In this document: positions 50,782 to 60,527 of the stretch, piece by piece | Layout: the number at the start of each line of letters is the position of its first letter | Numbering within the stretch: the stretch's first letter is position 1 | Program-made: the position numbers and the translations under genes | Assembly: GCA_016706055.1 (NCBI GenBank) | Contig: JADJKL010000001.1 | Coordinates: 310,001-374,000 of the forward strand | DNA from: Chitinophagaceae bacterium | Lineage (GTDB): Bacteria > Bacteroidota > Bacteroidia > Chitinophagales > Chitinophagaceae | DNA length: 64,000 bases | Direction of reading: 5' to 3' | Notes under the pieces: generated by a model | Databases searched by the model: none | Seen by the model: the letters and a program-made list of their open reading frames with translations, nothing else | Told to the model about the DNA's origin: nothing

Positions 50782-51540
50782 ATGAAACAAACTAACCTCA
50801 TCCTTATCCTGCTTATTATTTATGCTGAAGCTTCTTCTCAGATTGTAAATGTTGAGAGTTCCAGAATGCAATCTGATACTGTTGGCTGGAAAGGAGGCGT
50901 CGGCGCAGGAGTATCATTAACACAAAACACCGAAAAAATATTCCAGTTAAATCTTGAAGCACAGTTACAATATAAAACCAGCAGAGACCGAGGCATTTGG
51001 ATGATTCTAGGCAACCTTGGATTATTAAAAATCGGAGGTGATAGATTTGTATCTGATGATCTGATTCACATTCGGTACAATAAAAAAGTAAATGAATGGC
51101 TTCGCTGGGAAGTGTTTGGCCAATATCAAAATAATATTGTTACACAAATTGATTCCCGTACACTTTTCGGAACAGGGCCTAGGTTTAAACTTATCAGTTC
51201 TCCTAAGTTCAGATTATATGCTGCCAGTTTATTTATGTACGAAAATGAAAAAGAAAGAACAAACCCTATTATCAAACACAATGATTTTCGGAATAGCAGT
51301 TATTTTTCTTTTACTTGGCTACCGAGAGATAATATTGAAATGATCAGCACTACTTATTTTCAACCCTTATTAAAAAAATTAAGCGATTACATACTTTTAA
51401 ATCAAATCGCATTTGCTGTAAAGGCAACGCCACATTTCGGCCTTGAAGTAAAGTGGAATTATTTGCATGATCGTTTTCCGGCAGGCAATGCTCCACGAAC
51501 AACCTACTCGTTTGCTACTGGATTACGATATGATTTGTAA
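50782..51540 (+). CDS. DUF481-like outer-membrane protein
   Basis: From ATG 50782 the product has 252 residues with a signal peptide (MKQTNLILILLIIYAEASSQ). The mature sequence has alternating-strand outer-membrane beta-barrel composition: WKGGVGAGVSLTQN, FQLNLEAQLQYKTSRD, WLRWEVFGQYQNNIVTQIDS and a last strand YSFATGLRYDL, in the DUF481 style (salt-induced outer-membrane protein). Function unknown. It is transcribed with the preceding ExbD-like gene and convergent with the hydrolase at 51544, only 3 bases apart. Confidence 0.8.
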   Translation: MKQTNLILILLIIYAEASSQIVNVESSRMQSDTVGWKGGVGAGVSLTQNTEKIFQLNLEAQLQYKTSRDRGIWMILGNLGLLKIGGDRFVSDDLIHIRYNKKVNEWLRWEVFGQYQNNIVTQIDSRTLFGTGPRFKLISSPKFRLYAASLFMYENEKERTNPIIKHNDFRNSSYFSFTWLPRDNIEMISTTYFQPLLKKLSDYILLNQIAFAVKATPHFGLEVKWNYLHDRFPAGNAPRTTYSFATGLRYDL

Positions 51541-51543
51541 AAA

Positions 51544-52491
51544 TTATTCAATGAATTTTGAATAGGCTCTGTCTGAATAATATTGGTATTTTCTTGAATC
51601 ATACTTTGTTCCGCATAATACTGAATGAATAAACCCGTTCAATTCTACTTGTTGCGTATGATAAATTCCTCTGTCATTGTTTATTTTAAAATAAAACTGA
51701 ATTCCTTTATTCTGATTTTTATAAATGATAAGACTGTCTGTTGTTGACTTTGAGAAATTAAAATTGTCTTGCAAATGTTTTAGAAATAAATGACTACGAA
51801 ACCATGTGCCGCCAGTAGCAGATACAAATGGCTTCCCGTTATACAATGCAATGCTGTCATTATAAGCAAATACATTTAATGAAGCATCCTTTACTTCATT
51901 CAGCCAGCGATTAAATTTTGAATAATAACTACTATCATATCCATAATCACTATCCAAAAAGCTAATTCTTTTTACTGACGCAGGAATTTTATCAACCCCT
52001 GCTAAATAACCGAAGATGAAACTACCGCCGCCGCTATGTCCATTTAAATAAATGACTTTCTTATTACCTTTTATACTGCCTGATAGCGAATCAACAATAT
52101 GTGGAATCAACACTTCAAAATCGGAATGTTTTTGTTTCCACAATGGCCAGCTTTTATAATCATTCTCAAGATAGATTACGACAAAGTTCTTATCCTTTAA
52201 TTGCTTACGAATAAAATCAGTTTGTGCTTTGATGTGTTGAATATTATAATGCCAATCATCTCCTACTTCCATTTTCTTCCCCATTGTTTGGACAGTTGTA
52301 TTGCCATTCGGTAAAGCGTAAAAAGTAATGATTGTTTCTTTCTTTAGCTTAGTGTTCGCTGGCAAATCAATAGTAACCTTAATATCATTATGAATCCGGA
52401 AAGAATCAATTCGATCTTTATATTTCTGTCCATCTACTCTTCCAAAAGAAAGAATCAGTAAAAAAAATATTATATATTGAAGATGGTTCAA
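51544..52491 (-). CDS. Secreted alpha/beta-hydrolase-fold protein
   Basis: 315 residues. The start is TTG 52491 (no ATG nearby), giving a signal peptide (NHLQYIIFFLLILSFGRVDG). A nucleophile elbow GHSGGGSFIFGYL follows strand KVIYLNG, typical of alpha/beta hydrolases, with DSDYGYDSSYY after it; a late His (GIYHTQQVEL or GFIHSVLCG) could complete the triad. I recognise no named subfamily. Predicted periplasmic or outer-membrane-associated. Monocistronic; its upstream region 52492-52719 is AT-rich. Confidence 0.75.
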   Translation of the reverse strand: MNHLQYIIFFLLILSFGRVDGQKYKDRIDSFRIHNDIKVTIDLPANTKLKKETIITFYALPNGNTTVQTMGKKMEVGDDWHYNIQHIKAQTDFIRKQLKDKNFVVIYLENDYKSWPLWKQKHSDFEVLIPHIVDSLSGSIKGNKKVIYLNGHSGGGSFIFGYLAGVDKIPASVKRISFLDSDYGYDSSYYSKFNRWLNEVKDASLNVFAYNDSIALYNGKPFVSATGGTWFRSHLFLKHLQDNFNFSKSTTDSLIIYKNQNKGIQFYFKINNDRGIYHTQQVELNGFIHSVLCGTKYDSRKYQYYSDRAYSKFIE

Positions 52492-52719
52492 TAAAACAGT
52501 TTAAAGTAATTTATAGCTAATATCCAAGCAGTTATGAATAGCCAATCGTAAATCTACGAATACGAAAAATAAAATAACAATAACACATTTGCATTTAGAA
52601 GTATAAAAAATTACATTTGCAATACTTCACATTAATCCCCATCCCTACTGATTACCTGATTCACAATCCTCCATGGAAACCTGGTTACTAAATCTATTTG
52701 AAAACTAAAAAATCAGGTT

Positions 52720-52824
52720 ATGAACAAAATTAAACAAATGATTAAAAAAGAAGATGTTCAGGTAAAAATTCTTATCGGCGGATTCTTTATTGCTTTCGCA
52801 TTACTTGCAATTTTCTTTGCATAA
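52720..52824 (+). CDS. Short predicted membrane protein (34 residues)
   Basis: ATG 52720 with an AGG 5-7 bases upstream, then NKIKQMIKKEDVQVKILIGG followed by FFIAFALLAIFFA and TAA. It is a basic amphipathic N-terminus plus one membrane helix. Clean start, stop and hydrophobic pattern, plus a hairpin right after it, suggest a real small gene, but no homologue is known to me. Confidence 0.5.
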   Translation: MNKIKQMIKKEDVQVKILIGGFFIAFALLAIFFA

Positions 52825-52848
52825 AAACTTCTACACTTTTTTAGATGC

Positions 52849-52875
52849 AGGCAAAGAATATTAAATTCTTTGCCT
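52849..52875 (+). terminator. Hairpin terminator
   Basis: AGGCAAAGAAT and ATTCTTTGCCT form an 11-bp stem around ATTAA, followed by T-rich sequence. It lies 25 bases after the 34-residue gene and overlaps the 3' end of the convergent GT9 gene. Confidence 0.65.
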
Positions 52876-53844
52876 TGCTTTTTTTAGCACATCTTCTACT
52901 TCTATTTTCTCCATACATTTAAAATGTCCAAGTGGACATTTCGAATATCCGATTTTGGAACAGGGTCGGCACCAAAGTTTCTTTGTTTCCAAAATAACAT
53001 CAGCCACCGGCGCATCGCCATAATACGGTGTCATGCCAAAAGCCGGAACTGTATTTCCCCAAAGGGATATGATTTGTTTTTTATAAGCAGCAGCAATATG
53101 CATTAAACCTGTATCGTTGCTTATTACAAATTTTGCTTTACGAACAAGGTCAGCACTCTCATTCAACTTAAATTTCCCGCAGGCATTATAAATTTTTACT
53201 GTATCTGTTGAAGCAATTTCATTTCCAGCCGCTGCATCTTCTGGGCCTCCCAATAAAATAATGGGATGGTTCATTTGTTCACAAAACTCTTTCCATTTAT
53301 GCACCGGCCATTTTTTGGTTCCCAGTGCGGCTCCAATTACACAGGCAACATAACCTGCTGCATGTGATGCAGGAATATCATGTCGTTTTGTTTCTTCATC
53401 GGGACTAATAAAATAGTCAAGCCCTGCACCATCATTTTTTACTCCGAAAGATTCTACTGTTTTCAAATACCTGTCAACAATATGAACTTTGGGGAGGACA
53501 TTAATTTTAAACGCTGTATGAAAATATTTCTGAATATTTAATTTATAGAACGAAAAGGATTTTACTTTCAATGCCTTCTTTACCCTAAGTGTTCTTGTAT
53601 TATGATGAAGATCTATAATGTAATCATAATGCTCTGTTTGTAATTCTTCAATCATTAACTCCCAACTATGCGCAAGCACATGAATTTTATCCAGATATGG
53701 ATTGTGAGCAACAACAGAATGAAAATTATTTTTTGTTAGAAAATGTACCTCTGCATCCGGCACCTGTTGTTTCAGGCAACGAATTACTGGTGTAGTGAGT
53801 ACAATATCACCAATGGAAGAAAACCGTATGATTAAAAATTTCAT
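52861..53844 (-). CDS. Glycosyltransferase family 9 (LPS heptosyltransferase-like)
   Basis: 327 residues, inner-leaflet enzyme of the GT-B fold. GT9 features: KFLIIRFSSIGDIVLTTPVIRCL at the N-terminus (broken here as KFLIIRFSS, IGDIVLTTP), YIIDLHHNTRTL, VIGAALGTKKWPVHKW and ISNDTGLMHIAAAYKKQII with the conserved D-TG-HIAAA nucleotide-sugar-binding motif. It likely adds a sugar to LPS core or lipid A-linked oligosaccharide; donor and acceptor are unknown. It is the last gene of a tight minus-strand operon, 9 bases after the MFS gene, an unusual partner for transporters. Confidence 0.9.
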   Translation of the reverse strand: MKFLIIRFSSIGDIVLTTPVIRCLKQQVPDAEVHFLTKNNFHSVVAHNPYLDKIHVLAHSWELMIEELQTEHYDYIIDLHHNTRTLRVKKALKVKSFSFYKLNIQKYFHTAFKINVLPKVHIVDRYLKTVESFGVKNDGAGLDYFISPDEETKRHDIPASHAAGYVACVIGAALGTKKWPVHKWKEFCEQMNHPIILLGGPEDAAAGNEIASTDTVKIYNACGKFKLNESADLVRKAKFVISNDTGLMHIAAAYKKQIISLWGNTVPAFGMTPYYGDAPVADVILETKKLWCRPCSKIGYSKCPLGHFKCMEKIEVEDVLKKARQRI

Positions 53845-53853
53845 TACGCTATA

Positions 53854-55086
53854 TTATTCCTCAACAAAATTCAAATCTTTATTAAAAGTTTCTTTGGTCA
53901 TTATTGCAGCTACAATAGTAATCACCATAATTATTATAGCGGCATAAATTCCACCATTTACATAACCAACTCCTTCTATTCCCCGTAGCCATTGAAAAAG
54001 CGGAAGAATAAAAATAGCCAGCATTCCTCGAACCATATTTGGAATGGTAGTAGCGGCTGTTGCCCTGAGGTTGGTTCCAAACTGCTCTGCTCCCATCGTT
54101 ACGAAAATTGCCCAGAAACCAGTGCCAAATCCCATGCCTGCACAAATCCAGTACATTTTTGCGGCTGATCCATTCCATTGCACAGTAAAAAATAGTACCA
54201 TAAAAATGGTAGTGATAAAATAAAAAAGAAACAAAGCTTTTTTTCTGCTCTTCAACCATTGACTTATAAAACCAATTAATATATCGCCAATGGAAATAGC
54301 AACGTAAGCATACATAATAGACTTTCCGGGATCAATCTTTTCTTGAATGCCCATAGCTTTTCCAAAATCATTAGAAAATGCTACCAACACACCAATTACA
54401 AACCAGGTGGGCAAGCCAATTAAAATGCTAGTCAAATATCTTTTGAATCTTTCGCCTTTAGTGAACAGCATAAAGAAATTGCCAAGCTGCACTTTTTGTT
54501 TTTTCACTTCTTTAAACATTCCAGACTCAAACACAGAAACTCTTAATAATAACAATAATAGTCCAAGGCCTCCACCAATATAATAACAAGTTCGCCAATC
54601 AAAATTATTTTTCATAATAAAGGCAACAACTGCTCCCGTTAATCCTATACCTGCCACCATTGATGTTGCTATACCTCTTTTTTCTTTTCTAATTAATTCA
54701 GAAACCAATGTAATACCAACACCGAGTTCACCAGCCAATCCTAATCCTGCAAGAAAGCGGATGATTTTATACTGCTCAACATTCGTTACCATGCCATTAG
54801 CAATATTAGCCAGTGAATAAAAAAGGATTGATCCAAATAATACACTAAGGCGGCCTTTCTTATCTGCAATAATACCAGCAATAATACCTCCTAATAACAA
54901 ACCGACCATTTGCCATTGTAGAATTGACTCTCCATCAATCTTTATTTGTTCTGCGGATAGCCCTAATGATTGTAAACTTTCTACACGGATTATGGCAAAT
55001 AATAACAAATCATAAATATCTACAAAGTAACCAAGGGCAGCTACTATTACAGTAATTGAAAAAATGCCATATTGCTTATTGCTCAT
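53854..55086 (-). CDS. MFS transporter, metabolite:H+ symporter type
   Basis: 410 residues and about 12 membrane segments, close to the sugar-transporter/metabolite-H+-symporter branch: ALGYFVDIYDLLLFAIIRVE at the N-terminus, GGIIAGIIADKKGRLSVLFG (motif A), FLAGLGLAGELGVGITLVSE and ELIRKEKRGIATSMVAG in the first half, and GFISQWLKSRKKALFLF after the central loop. The substrate is probably a small organic acid or related nutrient. Tightly packed in the operon, 5 bases after dedA and 9 bases before GT9. Confidence 0.88.
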   Translation of the reverse strand: MSNKQYGIFSITVIVAALGYFVDIYDLLLFAIIRVESLQSLGLSAEQIKIDGESILQWQMVGLLLGGIIAGIIADKKGRLSVLFGSILFYSLANIANGMVTNVEQYKIIRFLAGLGLAGELGVGITLVSELIRKEKRGIATSMVAGIGLTGAVVAFIMKNNFDWRTCYYIGGGLGLLLLLLRVSVFESGMFKEVKKQKVQLGNFFMLFTKGERFKRYLTSILIGLPTWFVIGVLVAFSNDFGKAMGIQEKIDPGKSIMYAYVAISIGDILIGFISQWLKSRKKALFLFYFITTIFMVLFFTVQWNGSAAKMYWICAGMGFGTGFWAIFVTMGAEQFGTNLRATAATTIPNMVRGMLAIFILPLFQWLRGIEGVGYVNGGIYAAIIIMVITIVAAIMTKETFNKDLNFVEE

Positions 55087-55091
55087 ACAGT

Positions 55092-55856
55092 TTATTGTGT
55101 GGACTCTGTTGAGATAGTGTCGTCGTTATCCTTTTTTTTCTTTTTTGAAGTCATCAATTTTATAATCACCGGAGCTGTTGTTACCAATACAATTCCTAAC
55201 ACAATTATCTCTAGGTGTTCTTTTAAATCAAACCCAAACTCGCTGAATATCCATTTTTGCAGAAAATAGCCGGCAAATATCATGGTGAATACCCATGCTA
55301 TACAACCAACTATATTGAAGAAGTGAAATTTCTTTTTATCCATTGCAACGATACCTGCCACAATTGGTGCAAAGGTTCTGATAAATGGAAGAAACCTTGC
55401 AACAATGATAGCACCACCACCATGCTTCTCATAAAAATCATGTGCTTGATGTAAATATTTTTTCTTGAAGAAGAAACGATCTTTCCAGGTGTACATAGCA
55501 GGGCCAACTTTTTTTCCCGTCCAATAGCCAACAGCATTACCTGCAATTCCAGCTAAGGATATTAATCCAACTAACGTAAGCAGGTCAACCCATTCATTTT
55601 GTACATGCCCAATGCCGATGAGTTTATGAAACTGATGAGCAAGGCCAGGAACCACCTCACCAGATGCCTTTGTAATTTTATGTGCAAAAATTCCAGCAAC
55701 AAACAATAACGAATCGCCGGGAAGAAAAAAGCCAACAAACAAACCTGTTTCAGCAAAAACCACAAAAAGTAATAACCAAAGGCCACCATTCTCAATATAA
55801 AACTGTGGTTGTAATAAATTCGTCCAATGAAAACTGTCTAATAAAATAGTGTACAT
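55092..55856 (-). CDS. DedA family (VTT domain) membrane protein
   Basis: 254 residues. DedA hallmarks: FAETGLFVGFFLPGDSLLFV near residue 35, GNAVGYWTGKKVGPAMY, HQAHDFYEKHGGGAIIVARF, FIRTFAPIVAGIVAM and a late membrane segment; the C-terminus is a Lys/Asp-rich tail. DedA/VTT proteins include phospholipid flippases and are linked to membrane lipid and undecaprenyl-phosphate recycling; the role here is inferred. Operon position: 9 bases downstream of a DAACS symporter and 5 bases upstream of the MFS gene. Confidence 0.93.
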   Translation of the reverse strand: MYTILLDSFHWTNLLQPQFYIENGGLWLLLFVVFAETGLFVGFFLPGDSLLFVAGIFAHKITKASGEVVPGLAHQFHKLIGIGHVQNEWVDLLTLVGLISLAGIAGNAVGYWTGKKVGPAMYTWKDRFFFKKKYLHQAHDFYEKHGGGAIIVARFLPFIRTFAPIVAGIVAMDKKKFHFFNIVGCIAWVFTMIFAGYFLQKWIFSEFGFDLKEHLEIIVLGIVLVTTAPVIIKLMTSKKKKKDNDDTISTESTQ

Positions 55857-55865
55857 GAATTAAAA

Positions 55866-57281
55866 TTAAAATGTTGAATCCTCATCTCTGATTGCATCTG
55901 AAGCTGTTTCGGAAAATGCAAGGGCTTTTTCGTCATCAAATTCTCCTTCCCATCTTGCAATAACGCAACTTGCCAAGGTATTACCAATTACGTTTACTGA
56001 TGTTCGAGCCATATCCATCAACTCGTCAATACCATAAATTGCCATAATGGGCCAAATCGGAAAATTAAATGTGCTTGCTGTTGCAATCAAAATTACAAGA
56101 GATGCTCTTGGCACCGCTGCTACTCCTTTACTAGTAAGCATTAACGATAAACCAATCATAATTTGATGACCAAAAGATAAGTCCATGCCTGCTGCCTGCG
56201 CTACAAAAATAGATGCCAATGAAAGATATAATGTAGTTCCATCCAGATTAAAAGTGTAACCAGTAGGAATAACAAATGAAACTATTTTGCGGGGCACACC
56301 AAACTTCTCCATATTTTCCAATGCCTTTGGCAAAGCAGAGTCTGAACTCGTCGTTGCAAATGCGATGGACACCGGTTCTTTTATGGCCTGAATAAATTTT
56401 CTGACCGGGATTTTTGCTACAAATAATGCAATTGGTAGAAGTACCAGCAAAAGAAATGTAAAAAGAGCAAGATATAATGTAATAAGAAGCAATCCCAGAT
56501 TTTTCAAAATATCTATCCCTAAATGTCCTACTGTTACAGCAATGGCTGCACCAACACCAAAAGGAGCAAAGTACATTACGATGTTGGTGAATTTGAACAT
56601 TGTTTCTGCAAGGCTTTCAGAAAACTCCAGCAATGGCTTTTTCTTTTTATCATTTAGCATTGCCATGGCAATACCGAAGATGACACTGAATACAACGATA
56701 GGTAATACATTTCCTTCAAATATTGATTTGATAATATTCTCGGGGAAAATATCAATGATATGATCTTGCCAGCCCTTAGGAACTACTGCTGGCAATTCTT
56801 TCAATAAACTTTCAGGGACCTGAATACCAACACCAGCTTTTGTAATATTTATAAACACCAACCCGATAAGCAATGCAATGGTTGTGACAACTTCAAAATA
56901 CAATAAGGATTTCCATCCCATTCTTCCAACTTGCTTAAGATTAGCATGGCTGGCAATACCAACAACAAGTGTGGAAAATAATAATGGTGCGACAATAGTC
57001 TTCACCATTCGTAAGAATATCTTGCTGAGAAATTGCAGGTTTTGCGAAAAGGCAGGAAAATCTAACCCTATTTCAACGCCGATGGCCATTGCAACCAAAA
57101 TCCAGGTAGTCAACGATTTTTTAAACCATGCAAAAATAACGAGTGTTCCAACAAAAATCCACCTTGCCACTTGTAATAGTACCGGGTCAAAGTTGACCCA
57201 GTTATTATAATGAAGAAAATGAAGTAGGGCAATCAGGGTAAACGAACCAAGAGCAAGCAGACCAGCAATACGTTTGTTCAT
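55866..57281 (-). CDS. Dicarboxylate/amino acid:cation symporter (DAACS)
   Basis: From ATG 57281 the product has 471 residues. It takes up glutamate/aspartate or C4-dicarboxylates with Na+ or H+. Family features: FLSKIFLRMVKTIVAPLLFS near the N-terminus, SIAFATTSSDSALPKALENM (serine-rich hairpin HP1), GYTFNLDGTTLYLSLASIFV (NMDGT-type motif, here NLDGT), and the last part DELMDMARTSVNVIGNTLAS. It carries a somewhat long N-terminus with extra membrane segments before the first conserved helix. Located 88 bases downstream of a second DAACS gene and 9 bases before dedA. Confidence 0.94.
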   Translation of the reverse strand: MNKRIAGLLALGSFTLIALLHFLHYNNWVNFDPVLLQVARWIFVGTLVIFAWFKKSLTTWILVAMAIGVEIGLDFPAFSQNLQFLSKIFLRMVKTIVAPLLFSTLVVGIASHANLKQVGRMGWKSLLYFEVVTTIALLIGLVFINITKAGVGIQVPESLLKELPAVVPKGWQDHIIDIFPENIIKSIFEGNVLPIVVFSVIFGIAMAMLNDKKKKPLLEFSESLAETMFKFTNIVMYFAPFGVGAAIAVTVGHLGIDILKNLGLLLITLYLALFTFLLLVLLPIALFVAKIPVRKFIQAIKEPVSIAFATTSSDSALPKALENMEKFGVPRKIVSFVIPTGYTFNLDGTTLYLSLASIFVAQAAGMDLSFGHQIMIGLSLMLTSKGVAAVPRASLVILIATASTFNFPIWPIMAIYGIDELMDMARTSVNVIGNTLASCVIARWEGEFDDEKALAFSETASDAIRDEDSTF

Positions 57282-57369
57282 ATACAATTTTAAAAGTCGT
57301 CAAAGCTAATGTTTCATCTTCTTAATACAATAAAATCCGTAGTTACCTGATTTTTATACGATGTTTTGA

Positions 57370-58647
57370 TTAATCTTTTGGATCTTCCAGTTTATTAATT
57401 GATTTTGCAATGATGGTTGCTACGGTACAATCGCTGGTTACATTGGCAACAGTACGAACCATATCGAGCGGTCGGTCAATTGCAAATATTAAAGCCAACC
57501 CTGCTTCCGGAATGCCTGCCTGTGCTAGCACAATTACCAACATTACCATACCGGCACTTGGTACCGCAGCAGAACCGATAGAAGCTAATGTTGCAGTTAC
57601 AATAATTCCTAGTTGTGCCATCAATGACAAATCCATTCCAAAAGCCTGTGCAATGAAAACTGCCGCAACTGCCTGGTACAAACTTGTTCCATCCATATTA
57701 ACGGTAGCACCAATTGGTAAAACAAAACTGGTTACTTCATTGTCAACACCAACTCTGTTTTCTACCACATCCATTGTTACTGGTAAAGTTGCAGCACTTG
57801 AACTAGTAGAAAAAGCTAGTAACTGTGCAGGAGATATTTGCTTGAGGAATTTTCGTGGGTCTCTTTTCGTAAATAAATAAATCAACGTTGGATAAAAAAC
57901 AAAGATCAATATTAAAAGCCCTGCTATAACGGTGAGGGCATAAGCACCTAATGCTTTAAATATATCCATGCTAGGCGATTCTGCAACCAATGCAGCCATC
58001 AAAGCAAATACACCAAAAGGAGCTCCTTTCATAATCAGATCAATCATTCTTAAAATAATATCATTGAAGCTGTCGAAAAAGTCTTTAAATGGCTTCACTT
58101 TTTTCTCCGGCAATGTTATCATGGCAATGCCAAGAAACAAGGCAAAGAAAATTACCTGCAGCATCATTTTGTTTGATGAAGTGGCAGCAATAATATTTTC
58201 AGGAATAATATCTTCTAAAGACTTCAGTGGACCAGAATCTTTTTGTTTGTGAGCTTCTGCTGATTTTTCATTTGCCTGATCACCATAAGTAGTAAGCATG
58301 GCAGTTCTTGTTTCTTCCGTAATTGACTTACCTGGCTTAACAATATTTACGGCCGCCAAACCAAGCGAAACTGCAAAAACAGTAGTAAACAAGTAAAATG
58401 TGATGGCTCTCAATCCCATCTTCGAAAGTTTGGAAATATCCTTTAGATCAGAAACGCCTTTTACAAGAGAAGCAAGGATCAACGGAACGGCAATAAGCTT
58501 AAGCAGGTTGATAAACATATTACCAAAAGGCTTTATCCAGTCCTTAGTGAATTTTACACCGCCATCAAACTGTATAGCCGCCACTGCAAAAAGCACTCCG
58601 AGCAACATGCCACCAATTATCTTTACATACAAAGGAATCCTTTTCAT
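57370..58647 (-). CDS. Dicarboxylate/amino acid:cation symporter (DAACS)
   Basis: 425 residues from ATG 58647. Features: MFINLLKLIAVPLILASLVK, LAFSTSSSAATLPVTMDVVE (HP1), GATVNMDGTSLYQAVAAVFI (NMDGT) and AIDRPLDMVRTVANVTSDCT with the substrate-binding Asp. Na+- or H+-coupled uptake of acidic amino acids or dicarboxylates at the inner membrane. It is paralogous to the next gene but clearly diverged, so probably different specificity. It is first in the minus-strand operon; the 220-base region to the divergent AGCS gene should hold both promoters. Confidence 0.94.
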   Translation of the reverse strand: MKRIPLYVKIIGGMLLGVLFAVAAIQFDGGVKFTKDWIKPFGNMFINLLKLIAVPLILASLVKGVSDLKDISKLSKMGLRAITFYLFTTVFAVSLGLAAVNIVKPGKSITEETRTAMLTTYGDQANEKSAEAHKQKDSGPLKSLEDIIPENIIAATSSNKMMLQVIFFALFLGIAMITLPEKKVKPFKDFFDSFNDIILRMIDLIMKGAPFGVFALMAALVAESPSMDIFKALGAYALTVIAGLLILIFVFYPTLIYLFTKRDPRKFLKQISPAQLLAFSTSSSAATLPVTMDVVENRVGVDNEVTSFVLPIGATVNMDGTSLYQAVAAVFIAQAFGMDLSLMAQLGIIVTATLASIGSAAVPSAGMVMLVIVLAQAGIPEAGLALIFAIDRPLDMVRTVANVTSDCTVATIIAKSINKLEDPKD

Positions 58648-58868
58648 ACAGCCAGTTTTTGTTTCAGATTAAGAAAGTATTTCTTAGAGTTGGGAAATTA
58701 TGGCTTTTTGCTATGGAATCAGCTTATCTAGCTATAAGTTTATCCTGATTTGTGGAATTAATGTAAATAATTTCAACCGCTGATATATTTATTTTAAAAT
58801 AAACTACTGTTTATTGCTGTAAATTAAAATAAGTAGATAACTTAAACGCTTCAAACTAAACAAAACCA

Positions 58869-59213
58869 ATGGTAAAAACTGCTCGTAAAGTACTTGCTCT
58901 TCTTGGGCTCCTCGTACTTCCCTTCATCACATTTGCACAAGACATACCCGAAAAATCAAAAGGACTTGACCAACGTATCAATGAAGGCTTTCAGCCAATA
59001 ACTGATGCATGGAGTAGTATTGTTTTTTATGCAGTAAATATAGGTGGTCATCAGGTGCCACTGGTAGTAATCCTGCTGGTATGTGGAGCATTATTCTTTA
59101 CTATTTATTTTGGCTTTGTCAACTTCCGTCGTTTTGGATTGGCAATACAGGTTGTTAGAGGCAAACATGATGACATTGAAGTGGATGCAGAAGATATAAT
59201 TCCAAAAACTTAA
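58869..59213 (+). CDS. Alanine/glycine:cation symporter (AGCS), N-terminal part
   Basis: 114 codons from ATG 58869. There is a signal-like start ([19 protein letters not shown]), then an amphipathic region and [38 protein letters not shown], typical of the AGCS N-terminus. The frame stops at TAA 59211-59213 after IIPKT. Adding one A to the A5 run at 59204-59208 gives [20 protein letters not shown] and continues in the next frame, so the two are one gene. The complete product would be about 549 residues. Confidence 0.85.
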   Translation: MVKTARKVLALLGLLVLPFITFAQDIPEKSKGLDQRINEGFQPITDAWSSIVFYAVNIGGHQVPLVVILLVCGALFFTIYFGFVNFRRFGLAIQVVRGKHDDIEVDAEDIIPKT

Positions 59214-59218
59214 ATGTA

Positions 59219-60517
59219 GTGGATGGTGATATTGTAGACACCATAAAAGATGAATCCAAACATGGTGAGGTAAACCACTTTCAAGCTTTAGCCACGGCAG
59301 TATCCGGTACTGTTGGCCTCGGAAATATTGCAGGTGTGGCAATTGCTATTGCGATCGGGGGACCTGGAGCGACTTTCTGGATGATTGTTTGCGGCTTGCT
59401 AGGTATGAGCAGCAAATTTGTGGAATGTACTCTCGGGGTTAAGTACCGTGATATTGATGCAAATGGTGTAGTATATGGCGGACCAATGTATTACCTAACA
59501 AAAGGATTTAAAGAAATTAAAATGGCAGGCCTTGGAAAGGTTCTTGCTGTTTTATTTGCTATTCTTTGTGTAGGAGGTTCGTTCGGTGGTGGAAATGCCT
59601 TTCAAAGTAACCAGGCAGCGCAACAGATAGTTGCGATGACGGGGATGCAAGGTTCTTCTGCAGGATTTATTGTAGGAATTGTTCTTGCAATCATCACTGG
59701 TATTGTAATTATCGGTGGTATTAAAAAAATCGCCAAGGTTACAGAAAAGATCGTACCCTTCATGGCCATCATTTATATTATTGCTTCATTAATAATCATT
59801 TTTGCTCACTTTAGTTTTATTGATGATGCATTTGGAATGATATTTAACGAGGCATTCAATCCAAGAGCTGGTCTTGGCGGATTAATGGGTGTATTAATTG
59901 TTGGTTTTAAAAGAGCAGCTTTCTCCAATGAAGCAGGTGCAGGCTCTGCCTCTATTGCTCACTCTGCAGTAAAAACAAAATATCCGGCATCGGAAGGTGT
60001 AGTTTCTTTATTAGAGCCATTTATAGATACTGTGGTTATTTGTACAATGACTGCACTGGTAATTATCATTTTTAATAGAGAAGGCGTCATGTTCCCTTAT
60101 GGTGGCGATGGCAAAGGTTCTGTAATTATGCAAGCAACAGGTGCAAGTGCAAGCGGTGTTGATCTTACAACATTAGCATACAACGATGTGATACCGCATT
60201 TCTCCTATGTGCTTACAGTTGCGATTGTCTTGTTTGCTTTTTCTACCATGATTAGCTGGTCTTATTATGGTTTGCAAGCATGGAAGTTCCTTTTTGGCAG
60301 AGGAAAAATTGCGGATCTTACATACAAAATATTATTTCTTTTATTTGTAGTAATTGGTGCTTCAATATCATTGTCGGCTGTTACCGATTTTTCAGATGCA
60401 ATGATACTAGCAATGGTATTTCCGAACATGATAGGTTTGTTATTCCTGTTCCCTAAAGTGAGATATGAAATGAATAGGTATATGAAAGCCATCAAAGAAT
60501 CCAGAACAAAAAAATAA
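59219..60517 (+). CDS. Alanine/glycine:cation symporter (AGCS), main part
   Basis: 432 codons. The first codon shown is a GTG that is internal in the intact gene. AGCS motifs are all present: [82 protein letters not shown] and [15 protein letters not shown]. The protein imports alanine, glycine or related amino acids with Na+ or H+. It would need the upstream fragment for the first helices. It ends 10 bases before the APC permease gene, so both are probably cotranscribed. Confidence 0.9.
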   Translation: MDGDIVDTIKDESKHGEVNHFQALATAVSGTVGLGNIAGVAIAIAIGGPGATFWMIVCGLLGMSSKFVECTLGVKYRDIDANGVVYGGPMYYLTKGFKEIKMAGLGKVLAVLFAILCVGGSFGGGNAFQSNQAAQQIVAMTGMQGSSAGFIVGIVLAIITGIVIIGGIKKIAKVTEKIVPFMAIIYIIASLIIIFAHFSFIDDAFGMIFNEAFNPRAGLGGLMGVLIVGFKRAAFSNEAGAGSASIAHSAVKTKYPASEGVVSLLEPFIDTVVICTMTALVIIIFNREGVMFPYGGDGKGSVIMQATGASASGVDLTTLAYNDVIPHFSYVLTVAIVLFAFSTMISWSYYGLQAWKFLFGRGKIADLTYKILFLLFVVIGASISLSAVTDFSDAMILAMVFPNMIGLLFLFPKVRYEMNRYMKAIKESRTKK

Positions 60518-60527
60518 AAAATAGTTT

